27,199 nt of DNA from Brachionus koreanus. Taxonomy: Eukaryota; Rotifera; Eurotatoria; Ploima; Brachionidae. The notes under the pieces were generated by a model. It saw nothing but the letters and a program-made list of their open reading frames with translations, was not told where the DNA came from and searched no databases. Location of the stretch: contig PJRA01000555.1 in NCBI GenBank assembly GCA_016987375.1, forward strand, positions 144,920-172,118, written 5' to 3'. Position numbers and translations under genes: made by a program. Position 1 is the stretch's first letter, and each line of letters begins with the position of its first letter. This document shows, piece by piece, positions 10,878-21,641 of the stretch.

Positions 10878-11339
10878 TTAGACCAAATCTGAGTTCAAAT
10901 CGCATAACAGTATCATTCCTTCTTCTGAGTTTGATTCAATGTAACTTTCAATTGAATTTAAAATCGATTTATAGTTTAAAAATCTTTCAAGTTTGTTATC
11001 AAATGGAATCCATGCACCAACTAAGTTTAAAGTGTCTGAGTCAGTTGTTATTTTAAGGGTCGAGTAATCATGGTTTTCAAAATCAAAGACTAGAACATTC
11101 AAATTCTTCTGAACCAACCAAAATTTTCCACCAAATCGTCTTCAGGGATTTCTGTTTGAGGCAGAATACTTCATGTCGGACTGGAAGAATAAGTTGAAGC
11201 TAGGGTAGCGATCTTTGATTATGTAGTCTTCAAAATCGTAAAGCCAATGTTCACATAAAAATAGGACGTCACAAGATTCTATTAATTTATCTAAGACATT
11301 ATTTACAAAATATTTACAATTATAAGAGACAATTCTCAT
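10878..11339 (-). pseudogene. LINE endonuclease domain with one in-frame stop
   Basis: An ATG at 11339 begins MRIVSYNCKYF. DVLFLCEHWL contains the expected catalytic Glu region, and NLVGAWIPFDN and ILLCDLNSDL correspond to the central strand and the G-D-F-N-like metal or phosphate-binding motif of the endonuclease/exonuclease/phosphatase fold. A single in-frame TGA at 11144-11142 (after SASNRNP) splits the frame; the sequence continues in the same frame as RRFGGKFWLVQ. It ends at TAG 10880-10878, shorter than a full domain. In LINEs this domain nicks target DNA. Confidence 0.75.
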
Positions 11340-11349
11340 TGATGTGATG

Positions 11350-12484
11350 TTCTATTTTCGATTGCAGTATTTGATACTGTGGTCACGCACAATTTGTGGA
11401 CATTGTCTCATCGAATACATTTTCATTTTCACAATTATACCATTATCAATCTTTTTAGATACAGCTTGATTAAGATCTTCATTGTCACTAATAGCGTCTC
11501 GACTGCACACAGTTCCTCGGTTGTATCCAAATATTGACAAGTTTCTACCATATCCTGTTTTAGTTTTATTACTATTTAAGTCCTTTATTTTTCGCTTGTT
11601 GCGCTCGATTTAACTCTAGATTTATTGGATGAATCAGTATCAGATTTTACATCGAAGTATCTTTTACACTCTCTTTACTTAAATTCAATGACCAGAATCC
11701 AGTGTAATACTCAAAAAGACGAGGAGGCCTAACAGCAGAACTGATGCCCGAATTTCGTTTATTACCAACAATAAAGTTTCGACTCATGTTCTTACTAACC
11801 GCCTCTTTTGGTTTCGTTTTGGTACTATCTGGCACGTTTTTAATTCCAAAGCTTAACTTTTCAGCATACGAAAAATGTTTCTTCGTAACTGTGCTTGCAC
11901 TAACTCTGTTTTTCTTATTACCATTTTGTACATATTCCGGTTCAAATGCAAATGAATCATCGTTATTTGTATCATTCGACTGATAAAAGTTGAAATTACT
12001 GAGCCTTTTTTGAGAACTAATCATTTTTTTTAGGTTTGCATTTTCACTCCTTAGCTCCTCAACAATGGACAAAATGCTAGCATTCGAGGCCTTTAATGCT
12101 TGTATTTTATCATGAATTTGTCCAAGAAATTTTTTTAAGTCTTCGTTTGTCTCTCAGTATATTGGTTCGTTTATGGTGACCGAGTCGTTCAACGTTTTGT
12201 TTTTACCATTTTATTTTATCACATCATGTGTCTCAATATTTAAGCGTCCATCCACAATCGAATTGGTTATAAACCAAATGTCAATTTCCATTTGTTTACA
12301 ACTGGTACGATTTTGGATTTGGATGTCTTTTTTGAGATTGAATCTTTCAATGGCATTAATTGCCAGTACTTACTCTAAAATTATTCAACATTTCTTTTTT
12401 AGCTTGATTTGGATTAGGGTCACCAACGATTTTCAGAAGACTACTGATAAACTCGTCTTTAGTTTTCTGAACAATTTCAGCCAT
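11350..12484 (-). pseudogene. LINE ORF1-like protein with coiled coil, frameshifted
   Basis: The ATG at 12484-12482 gives MAEIVQKTKDEFISSLLKIV and DPNPNQAKKEMLNNF before a TAA. After shifts the reading resumes with NEDLKKFLGQIHDKIQALKA and LSIVEELRSENANLKKMIS, a clear leucine-rich heptad coiled coil (about 12150-12010). An Asn/Ser/Lys-rich region and SAVRPPRLFEYYTGFWSLNL (about 11735-11680) follow. ORF1 proteins of LINEs are RNA-binding and trimerise through a coiled coil. The segment after 11650 is open in a different frame to about 11352 and is probably the ORF1 tail. Confidence 0.65.
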
Positions 12485-12504
12485 TGTTGATGAAAATTTT
12501 TGAA

Positions 12505-12910
12505 AGTCAAAATTTGAAAGAACAAATTGTTCATAAAAATATTTTAATAAAACATTTTATTGGACTCAGTAAATTTACAAAAACAAAACCTTTGAACAAA
12601 GCACTAAAATTGGAGTCAATTAGACAAATTTATTATAAGCATAAAATATTCTTTGTCAAACAAATTTTAAATAACCAATTATGTAAAAGCTTTTTTGAAT
12701 ACTTAAGGAAAGATTATAAGATATTTGATAGAGAGAATACTTCTTTTATTAAACAGTTATCAAAAGTAGAAGATCTGACTCATATAAATTGCACCTAATA
12801 CGATTTAGCATTCAGTGTTCTTTTGATTGAATGGTGTCTCGAATGTAGCAACTCTGGACTAATCGACTCGATAAAATACTATTTTTATTTGCGAGGAACG
12901 AACTAATTAA
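12505..12910 (+). mobile_element. LINE ORF2 extreme C-terminus, truncated copy
   Basis: The plus-strand frame ends at a TAA at 12796-12798 and includes FIGLSKFTKTKPLNKALK, LESIRQIYYKHKIFFVKQIL and FIKQLSKVEDLTHINC. I recognise this as the C-terminal tail of invertebrate LINE ORF2 proteins, but with no catalytic motif the call rests on overall resemblance. After the stop, a further frame, LLIEWCLECSNSGLIDSIKY, continues the resemblance to about 12900. It lies head-on against the 5' end of the minus-strand LINE ending at 12484. Confidence 0.5.
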
Positions 12911-13616
12911 GCAGATGTGAATGTGCGTACAGAGAATAACGGACTTTTTAAAAAAAATTCTTGACGTATAAGAAAGATTGACTATACACATAGGAAAAAA
13001 ATATTGATTTTATTTCTTATAGAAACAATTAATTACTTGCATAAATATCTAGACATTTTTTAAATTTTGCCATGGCTAATTAATCAAAAAAAATTAACGC
13101 TTCGTTTCTCGCAATATAAAGCTTTGCCTTTTCTTATCTTTTAATAGATTATTGTATATAGAATAATCTTAATCATTTTTTTGTGTAAAACAAACTGAAT
13201 TTTTTACTTAATTGTAAAATGGATATTTTAACGGTCCATCATTCTTATCTCAATTTGTCCATGGGACTTAAACTTTAATTAAATAAATAAAAAATAATAG
13301 TCCAATGTTAGTACAACCAATTTCATCAATTTCTATCACAAACATAGATTCAAACGAACCTCCGAGAAAATGAGAAAAAAAAATTACTTAAGTGTGATTT
13401 TTTTTCTCTAATAGCACCTTGAATCATTTGGAATTGGCATCCCAAGATACTTTCTAATCTAAATAATTTAAATTCTTTTAAAATAAACTTTAAAAATTAA
13501 AATAGTTTTTTTTTAATTTTCTTAGAAAATAAATTTGAAAAAAAAAAACTTAAACAAAATAAATATATTTAAAACAAAAAAGCATTATTAAAGTTAAAAT
13601 TAAAATAAATAAGTGT
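12911..13616. other. AT-rich intergenic DNA and 3' flank of the minus-strand gene
   Basis: I see no coding sequence. Homopolymer A/T runs dominate (13380-13600). The right part should contain the 3' UTR of the minus-strand gene ending at 13617. No convincing repeat or RNA gene was seen. Confidence 0.5.
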
Positions 13617-14902
13617 TTAATAAACGAATGCAAAATCTCTTCTGTAACGAACGGCATTTTTCGAACTGCTAGAATCTTTGCGCTTCAAGTCTATTTTTTG
13701 TACGTTCAAATTTTCAGATATAAAGCTAGGATCAATAGTAAAAGTAGCTTTTCTAAACGGCATTGTATTCAAAAAATATGTATCTGGCGAATTGTAGTGT
13801 ATTTCAGGTGCGGGATTATCTGCTTGTAATTTATTCATGTCTATTCTCACAAAATAATTTGGACGCGGATGCAAAAATTTTCTAGAATTTAAAAAATTTT
13901 AAATTTTAGCATTTAGAATAATTTTGTTCACACTCACTTTCTTTCAAGAAGATTACTTTTCCAATTTTCCAATAGATTTTTGGGCTTTTCGTTTACCGGT
14001 TCTGTTTTGGCCGAACCGCTTGGTTTAATTTCCAGTTCAGTTTTTGATTTTAAAAATTCACTTGATTTGAATTTGTTTTCATTATTTGTTAGAGTTACTG
14101 ATGACTTGGGTCTAATTGAGACCGTTGATTTAGGTCTCTTGTTATAGGTCAAAAAACCCCCTTGATTTGGCTTGTTATAAACGAGAGCTGTTTTGGGCCG
14201 AATTTTTTTGCGTCTTAGTTGATTTTTTTCATTTTCTTTTTGAGATATGATCGGTTGTTTACCCATATTAAAGCTCTCAATAAAGTACGGCTGATCGATT
14301 GTTTTCGAACAATCGTCCACCTTATCACTCTCAATGCAATCATTCATTCTCTTTTCTTTTTCACTTAGAATCTTTTTGTTTATCGAAAAGTAAATGTGTT
14401 TGGGCTCTTTTTCGAAAATGTTTTTCAATATTGGCTTGGGTATGTTTAGCGGGGCTTTTTTTGCTCTCCATTCACAAGTTATTGGCGCCGATTTAGATCT
14501 ATTAAAGTCTAAAAATTTTTTTAATTTTAAGTTAAAAAATTTTTTTTTTTCCAATTTCAGTTATTACTTTCGACTGGCTTGTTGGGTGAAGGTTTATGAC
14601 AAAGAGCCCATGGCGGGTCGACTTCTTGATCAGAGTTATTAGATTTGTCTTCAGACACTTCTGAATTGATCTCTTTTATGTATTCTTTGAGCATTTTCTC
14701 CTCTTTAAAAGCGCATTGAATTGAATTTTTCAATTAGATAGCAAAAGCTGATAAAAATACCTATGGAACTCTCTTCTTTGGGATGTCTGGAGCCAAGATT
14801 CATATAGACATCTACTGGTGAACGTCTAGGCTTTTCCTGATCAGCCGGAAACCAGCCAAATATTGTTTCTCGCATCACTTTACTACTTTTTTCCGTGGAC
14901 AT
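13617..14902 (-). CDS. Unrecognised 370-residue basic, low-complexity protein, four exons
   Basis: Exons on the minus strand are 14902-14761, 14702-14568, 14508-13938 and 13881-13617. Donors are GTATTT, GTAATA and GTGAGT, all acceptors end in AG, and codon phases match at every junction, giving 370 residues. I chose the ATG at 14902 (MSTEKSSKVMRETIFGWFPA); an in-frame ATG at 14974 would add 24 Lys-rich residues and is less likely. Visible segments: a compact N-terminal motif FGWFPADQEKPRRSPVDVYM; an acidic stretch ending DPPWALCHKPSPNKP; a long Lys/Ser-rich middle with RSKSAPI, IRPKTALVY, KRPKSTVS and IRPKSSVTL; and an aromatic C-terminus beginning HPRPNYFVRIDMN and ending RYRRDFAFVY. There is no signal peptide or membrane segment. 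I do not recognise the family. Repeated RPK[ST] motifs occur in some cytoskeletal or ciliary proteins, but that link is only a guess. Confidence 0.8.
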
Positions 14903-16545
14903 TTTAATTCTAATCTTTAAAATAATCAGCTTTTTTTTTTTTTTATTTGGGAAAACGGAAGGAAAAACAAACAATATTTTTTCTTATGAGAATATGAAAA
15001 TTAATTATTTATAATTTCTAACTTATAACCATAACAACCATCAATGGTGAGATTCATGATGTTTATTTATTAGCTCTAAAATTTAATATATTTTTTTTTC
15101 AAATCACTATTGAGACATTTAGATACTTTTAACACTATTTATATCTTTTCTTAAAAATATTTAAGAACTATCAGACCAATTTACCTGTAAATTAGTCGAA
15201 TAGACGGCTTCTAATTTTGTTTATAGATACAAATTAAAATAGCGAAAACCTAGAAAATATTTTTTTTATTTAAAAGTATTTTTAGACCAAATGTTATCTT
15301 AATTGTTGAAAAAAAGGTAAATTTTTTTTCTAAAAAATTAATTATCTGAATAAATTTCCCAATACTTTTCGCTTTAATCTTGAAGACCTTTTGAAAAAGA
15401 AAAAAAAGCTTATTTTTTGTTTAGTGCATGCTTATCGGAATTTTTCTACGGATCATAATTTTATATAAAAAGTAGTAATCAAGGTAATATTGAATCTTGT
15501 TGCCGTGGAAATTGTTGTCGCATTTTGAATATAGTCCCGACAAATTTCAAAAAAAACTATTTTGGCCAAAATTCATTCCAAAGAGAGGCTTACACATTCC
15601 AAATATTATTTATTCATTAAAGATCAAAATTGAAAAAAAAAATAAAATAAAATAAAACACAATTTAGAAAGGCTATTAGATTTTACTATTTAATTCAACC
15701 TCTTTAGAGTCATATTGGCTAAGTAAATTTGATTTTTAGGTATTACGGCTTTTTTTTTTTCTTGAATAAATATTTGAATCTAAACAAAGTTTTAATGAAA
15801 ATATTATTTTTTCATCTATTGTTATTTAAAAAAAAATAATTATTTATTTTTTATAGGCTTTTTTTTTCTTTTTATTTTTTTATTTGTCTCAAGTAATCTT
15901 TGAAATTCATGCTCCAAGAGTGAAAAATATAAATGTAATTTTTATTTTAAATATTCACTTAATTTTTTAGATAAATTTTGTTATTTATTTTCAAAATTTT
16001 GATACTTAATTTAAAATTCATTAAAAAAAATCAAATTCAGACTCAAATGCCTAGTATGCAGTGTTTTGATCTCATGCAAATAGTTTTGTCATTATTTATT
16101 TTTATTTTTTTAGCCTAGAAGCAGCCTCTTATTTTTTTTAAAAAAAATAATTAATTTATTTCTTTCTTATTTCGTGTAATAAACCACCAGATGCTAAAAG
16201 GTTCGCAAATAAGAGGCATATTCAAACATGTAGATAAAATTATGTAAATTAAACAATTTATTGTCAACACATGTTTTTTTCCATAATTAAATGAGTTTTA
16301 ATTTTTTAAGTCAAAGTTGTAATAAGCAATTTCACACAAAATTTAGTAATATTTCATTCTAACCTAAAAACTCGCATGCCTTAAATTTTATTCATTAAAA
16401 AAAGTTTGAAAATCAAATTCAAAATTTAAATTTGAATTTTTTTTTATAATTTGAAATCTTGGACAAAATGAAAAAGTGAAATAACTATTAAAAAGATAAT
16501 CCAATAGTATACTACAATTTTATAGAATATTACTGAAAGATTAAT
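14903..16545. other. AT-rich intergenic region
   Basis: This holds the upstream side of the minus-strand gene (poly-A/T at 14929-14944) followed by about 1.5 kb of AT-rich DNA. No open frame of note, splice-linked exon, RNA gene or clear repeat family was recognised on either strand. Confidence 0.5.
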
Positions 16546-16812
16546 AAAGATGGATCAGATCAATCTTCAAATAAGAATGCAGGTGACCTTATTCAAATGT
16601 TCAAGATTGTTAATAAACTAGAGATTGTTCATTTTGTGATCGACCTGCAAAAAAAGAAATCTCACAATAGAACCATTTATAGCGAAAAAATGAAATATCC
16701 TAGTAGATAATGGGGAGGAGCTTATCTCCTTTTCAAGTACCTTTTTGAGCAACAGCTCCGATCTGACACAGAGGCTACTGCATCGAGTTGATCATCTACA
16801 CTGAAAATTTTA
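16546..16812 (+). mobile_element. LINE ORF2 3' fragment
   Basis: The plus-strand frame reads NAGDLIQMFKIVNKLEIVHF and then VIDLQKKKSHNRTIYSEKMK. RGDLIQ[MV]FK is a hallmark of the last part of many invertebrate LINE ORF2 proteins, and the same block appears in this window at about 20610 as RRMRGDYIQVFK. The continuation in another frame (STFLSNSSDLTQRLLHRVDH) weakly matches the usual last segment. It runs into the assembly gap at 16813. Confidence 0.55.
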
Positions 16813-16830
16813 NNNNNNNNNNNNNNNNNN
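16813..16830. other. Assembly gap (18 N)
   Basis: Eighteen ambiguous bases. They sit between a LINE 3' fragment and a tRNA-derived repeat, so a collapsed or unresolved repeat is likely. The true distance may differ from 18. Confidence 0.95.
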
Positions 16831-16976
16831 CCATTTTTGATGAAAGAGGTTTAAAAATGCGCCCCGTATTGCAGAGACATTTTGAAGATTTTTCTACCCT
16901 CGGTGGGTTTTGAACCCTCCACACTCTGCTTGCATGACTAACACACAAACCTCTCGGCTATACGGGCTCAGGATGA
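16831..16976 (-). repeat. tRNA-derived SINE-like sequence (tRNA-like head 16969-16897)
   Basis: On the minus strand, a 73-base tRNA-like head runs GAGCCCGTATAGCCGAGAGG to CACCGAGGGT. It has an A-box-like TAGCCGAGAGG and an exact B box GGTTCAAAACC, the internal promoter of RNA polymerase III. The acceptor strands do not pair (GAGCCCG against CGAGGGT) and the anticodon arm is imperfect, so it is not a working tRNA gene. The downstream part (16896-16831) resembles a SINE body and is cut by the gap. The call is tRNA-derived SINE or tRNA pseudogene. Confidence 0.65.
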
Positions 16977-17820
16977 CCAAAAATGGTTGTCCTAAAATTC
17001 ATTTTGAAAATAAATGATGATCCAAATATGATATAAAAGTGAAATTTAGAGGATTTAAAGCATTTTTTCCAGTTTCTAAAATTCATATTTTTACTGAAAT
17101 TTATTTTCAAAATTTATCATTCTGGCCTTTTAATTAAGCTCTTGCTAGGACCGATGCTGTCCCCATATGACACCAGTAATTTGTTGCTAGTTTAATATAC
17201 CATTTTATAGAGATTTTTTTCTGATTAAAATGAGCCATTGATTGTTTTTTTCCGTCTAGTTTTCAAGAAGATATGACTTAAAAACACTAAAATATGACCA
17301 TTCTTCCGAAATCTAATAAGCTTCGGTCTTTTATTTTTTTTGAATAATTTCTGTTCTATAAAAGATATTATCATCAATTTTGGTACACACATATATTTAA
17401 ATATGAACTTTTAAATAAACATCTTAATGAAATGAAATCTTTATTTTAAATTTTGAATTTTAGACCTTTTTGAAGTCTTAATGCTAAATTTTCTTAAATT
17501 AATAATTTCGGATGGAAAAAGAAAATGTTACGTATTGATATAGTTAGTTTAAAAGTTCAGAGTTTACGCTTTATTTTGATATATAAAATGTAATAGTTAC
17601 CTAATCAGTTTAGGAAAAAAATAGACAATATTTTGAATTTTTTTTCGTAGCTAGAGGTTAATTAAAATGCCAGAGTGATAAAATTTTGAAAATAACTTTC
17701 AGAAAAAATATGAATTTTAGAAACTGGAAAAAAATGCTTTAAATCCTCTTAATATCACTTTTATATCATATTTGGATCATCATTTATTTTCAAAATGAAT
17801 TTTAGGGCAAATATTTTTGG
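16977..17820. mobile_element. Fold-back element with about 175-bp terminal inverted repeats
   Basis: Positions 16977-17149 are the reverse complement of 17646-17820, with roughly a dozen mismatches and two single-base indels by eye (about 90 percent identical). Shared blocks include CCTAAAATTCATTTTGAAAA, TAAATGATGATCCAAATATG and GAGGATTTAAAGCATTTTTT. The 496-base centre is AT-rich with no open frame over 60 codons and no transposase similarity. Long inverted repeats around non-coding DNA indicate a non-autonomous fold-back transposon. No clear target duplication is seen. Its left edge touches the tRNA-derived repeat. Confidence 0.8.
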
Positions 17821-19285
17821 CCACTCCTTACTAAATTTAATTGTAAAAGCTTTTTAAAATTTAAAAAAAAAAGAATAATAAAAAGACTTAATTTCGATTA
17901 TGATAGATACTATCTGGATTCAATCTAGTTAATACTCGTACTTTCTCTCATGTAAATTAAGTTAACTAGAACAATAATTCAATCTTATAGGAATTTCGTA
18001 TTTTTATAAGAATTTAATTTTTTTACATCGCCAGAATATGGCCGTAACTGATTTAAATAAATGAAAATAAAAAGATTATTAATTACTTGATTTAGAATTT
18101 TATGTAAATAAGATCAAAATTAGATAAAAATTAAATTAAATTGAAAAAAACAAGTTAATAACAAAATTTAATTTAATTTTTTTAGTTTTCTTGTTGCCGT
18201 GTTAATTTATTTCAAAAATAGGAGAAAAATTTTTTTTAATTAAAAAAAAATATTTGTAAATAATTTCATGGCTTTTCGAAAATTTAGCCTAATTTTTGTA
18301 TTTTGTGAGTGATTCCAAACAACCAAAAGCTGAATATTATAAAAGCAAAAAAGCCCAAAGGCTGAGCTTTGTTTGATTTTAATTATTTCTTCTTAAATTT
18401 TTCACTTCATTTGATTTTATTTGAATTAAAATTAAAATAAATATGAATTTATACAAAATACTTTTTTTTATTTCATGTCATTTTTATATATGCAAAAAAG
18501 ACTTATGAACTTTATTGTAAAATATTTGAATATATCGCCAGTTTTTTCTATCTCCAAAAATATAATGACAATTATTTTATTGTCATTTTCTTAAATAGAA
18601 ATCTATCGCCATCCTGCAGACGGACACCATCTGTTTCATCCTACAATGGCTCATTAAATAAAATTTTTGTATTTAATTTAATCTTTTTCTTCATTGTTGA
18701 TAATTATTTATGATTATTAATAATCAATTATAAAATTGAAAAAAATATTTTTTTTTTGTTAGTTATTTGAAAAATTTAATCAAAAAGGAATTTATTAATT
18801 TTGAATAAGAATATTTAAAAGTTTTTTCTCCACTTCTTGATTTGGCGATCGGTTCAACTATGTTATTTATGTTCTCTAAATTATAATTCAAATTCATTTT
18901 TATTTTAAATTAAGGAGAAATTTGCAATATGGGAAAATTAGCATCCTTTTCTTTCAAAACTTGTCTGTTCGAATAAGAGCCGTTTACCTGACTTTATGCT
19001 AAAATTTTTGATTTTTAATGCAAAACGATCTATTTAAGAATAAATTTAAAAACACATTAATCTAATTATTAGGTCATCTAAGTAGAGGACATTTGATGAT
19101 CTCTTGGAATTATTTGTATAAAACTAATGAACAGATAGAAAAACTTTTGACAAAATTTTTAATTTTAAAAAAGAAAATTATAAATTGATAAATAATTTCC
19201 TAAATAATACTAATTGGAATATAATTTTTAATCAATAAACTATCAATGAAATGTATAATAATCTTTTTAGATGGACATAAAATTT
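17821..19285. other. AT-rich intergenic region
   Basis: There is no gene. Only small structures are seen: a 9-bp perfect stem with a 6-base loop at 18564-18587 (AATGACAAT / ATTGTCATT) and a short GC-containing fold near 18345-18370. Both are probably chance in this base composition. Confidence 0.5.
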
Positions 19286-19289
19286 GGTT

Positions 19290-20738
19290 CGAATTTCTAA
19301 AAGGCAAACGGTCATTAAAACAAGAAAAGTTAACATTAAAAAACTAAAGAAACAAGCTAAAGAAGTAACTAGATCACTAGTACTTGATTATGAAACTAAG
19401 CTTGCTTTTCAAGCTAAATGAAATCCCAAATTAGTGTTCAAATATCTTAACAGTAAGATGAGCATTAAACCGGTGATCTATTCTTTGACTAATTCTGATG
19501 TTAACATCATAAATGACACTCCTGAAATAACAATGATTCTCAATAAATTTTTTCAGTCAGTTTTCTCAGAATCAAACTCTCATGCACCTAAATGCCCCTT
19601 TAAGATTAATGAGATAACATCAAGAGAAATCATTTTTAATGAGTTGAATACTTTAAATGTTAACAAAAGTATAGGTGTAGACGGGATAAGTGCACACTTT
19701 CTGAAAAACGCTTCTGAAGATGTTTCTTACCCATTAAAAAATTCTTTGAATCTGGGAAATACCTGATTTTCGGAGACTTGCAAACGTCTCTCCGATTTAT
19801 AAAAAAAGAAATAGATCAGACCGTGAAAAATTATAGGCCGATTTCAATCACATCGATACCATGCTGCATTGCTGAAAGAATTATTAGAAACTTGGTATTA
19901 AATTTTTGTCTTGAAAATAAATTAATTAATCAAATCCAACATGGATTTATTCCTCATAAATCATGTACTACAAACCTACTCAAAAGTCTTGATTTTTTGA
20001 TCTCTAGGCAATCAAATGGATGTACTCTATGCAGATTTCTTTAGAGCTTTCGATAGAGTGAATAACTCAAAACTTTTAACTAAACTAAAACGACTTGGCA
20101 TTGACGGAATGTTATTAAAATTGATTGAATAGTTTCTTAGTCATCGTAAACAAAGAGTTGTATTTGGTAGAACAGAATCCGAATGGCTTAATGTGACTAG
20201 TGGTGTACCACAAGGCTCTGTTCTCGGTCCATTGCTCTTCACAATTTCTATTAATTTCTATTAATTCCCATCAAACTAAAAAACAAATGTCTACTTTATG
20301 CAGATGACTGCAAGATATTCTGTATTTTGATAAATGCGAAATTATGAGTTTTAATCGAAATCAAGGACTCCAAAACGATTATATTATGAATGATTTAGCC
20401 AATGGAAAAATTCATCTTGTCTCAAGATCCCGGATTCAGAAAGACTTAGGAATCTGGATTCAAAACGATTTAAAATGGCAGCCTCAAAAGGCAACAGAAT
20501 ACTTGGTCAAGTTCTTCATGGTTTTAAATTTCGGAAACAGATGGTCTTGCTATCTCCGGTTTTAAAGAGACTAAAGGCTCTAAATCTGACGAATTTAACC
20601 AAAAGGCGAATGAGAGGTGACTATATTCAAGTGTTTAAAGTTAAAAGAAATATTGATCACATCAAATGGCAATCTCCACTCACTTTTTCAAGCAGAAGTA
20701 CAAGAGGTCATTCATACAAACTACTACTAATTTTCTAA
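19290..20738 (+). pseudogene. LINE ORF2 reverse transcriptase, frameshifted and internally deleted
   Basis: Successive frames give the RT domain in order: KLAFQAK-stop-NPKLVFKYLNSKM, then VNKSIGVDGISAHFLKN (19650-19710), ENYRPISITSIPCCIAERII, QHGFIPHKSCTTNLLKSLDF, YADFFRAFDRVNNSKLLTKL, SGVPQGSVLGPLLF (20198-20239) and LLYADDCKIF with an intact YADD at 20297-20308. The thumb is partly deleted after YADD and resumes at DKCEIMSFNR, then RIQKDLGIWIQNDLKWQPQ, and finally LTKRRMRGDYIQVFK near the end. RT copies element RNA into DNA at the target site. At least four frameshifts and two internal deletions make it dead. No endonuclease or ORF1 precedes it, so it is also 5'-truncated. Confidence 0.9.
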
Positions 20739-21641
20739 TTATTTTTCTTTATTTTAAATTCTCAACAAATAAAAATCATGATAAAATCTGATCTATTACT
20801 TGAAATCTTTTGATCAGGATTAGTCAATAATACTTAAACTGGAAGAAAATGTGCTACTGTATTAGCTAAATATTAATAAAAACTAAAACATTTATAGTCT
20901 CAAAGGTTTAATGATATTCTTCAATAAAATATAATTTAAATTCAATTGAGAATGAGAAGAAATTATGGTTGTCGGCCAAGGACAGATTTGAATGGTGGGA
21001 AGAAAATTAATAGTGCCAAATTGTCAAAGTCAAATTGAGTGGAGAAATTAAAGGCATCTTATGGCATTAAAAACAGGCTTGTGAAGAAAGAAGCAAGGTT
21101 GTGACAAAAGGAACTAATTAACTTGGATAAAACTATAAAATTTTATATGTTTTTTTTTTCATTTAGACATATTTCAAAAATTATACTTTTCGAAGCTATT
21201 AAACAATTGTGTAAACAAAATTTAAAATTCTTAATAACACATTCCATAGAAACTTTGATTGCTTTTTTTTTATTTTAAATAAAATAACTTAATTTTTTTT
21301 TAAATGATAAATTAAAAAATGTAGAACAAATTTTTTCATTTATTTTCTGATATAATCATATAAACTATTTCCAATGATTAAAATGAATATGATGCATCAA
21401 GTCAATAAAATTGTCGGGTCTAACAAAATAAAAAAAAATCTATTAAATTTTTATGCGAATACGAAGCCTACGTTGAAAAAACTAAAAAATTTATTCAAAT
21501 TTTCCGAACACATTAGCACAATTTTATGAATATGCATAACACATAATATTTTTTATCTTTTAAATTTTTTTTTCCATAATTTTATAAATAAATTCTGATA
21601 TCTGCCACATATAGTTAAATTTTAGAGCCAAATTAGAGAAG
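20739..21641. other. Intergenic region upstream of the ArfGAP gene
   Basis: I see no coding sequence. The last bases before the ArfGAP ATG contain AAATTTTAG at 21618-21626, which could be the acceptor of a 5'-UTR intron. No promoter element can be called with confidence. Confidence 0.45.

Larger units (their letters stand above)
10190..12484 (-). mobile_element. Decayed non-LTR retrotransposon (LINE) with ORF1, endonuclease and partial RT
   Basis: Read on the minus strand, the order is ORF1 (12484 to about 11350), apurinic-like endonuclease (11339-10878) and reverse transcriptase palm and thumb (10690-10190). This is the normal ORF1-EN-RT order of a LINE. The full RT finger and palm region (several hundred codons) cannot fit between 10878 and 10690, so an internal deletion has removed it. 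All parts have stops or shifts. Individual domains are listed separately. Confidence 0.8.

Noticed and set aside
12173..12490. A 105-codon plus-strand open frame
   Set aside because: It is opposite the ORF1 of the minus-strand LINE, whose coiled-coil and start sequence are recognisable. The plus frame is a shadow.
14299..14642. Overlapping plus-strand open frames opposite exon 3 of the unknown gene
   Set aside because: The minus-strand reading has consistent splice phases across four exons. The plus frames are Cys/Phe/Leu-rich, as expected for the antisense of Lys/Ser-rich coding.
16897..16969. A functional tRNA gene
   Set aside because: The acceptor strands do not pair and the anticodon stem is imperfect. 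Only the promoter boxes and T arm are tRNA-like.
18564..18587. 9-bp perfect stem with a 6-base loop, possible terminator or small RNA
   Set aside because: It is short and AT-rich with no neighbouring gene end. Such stems are expected by chance at this base composition.
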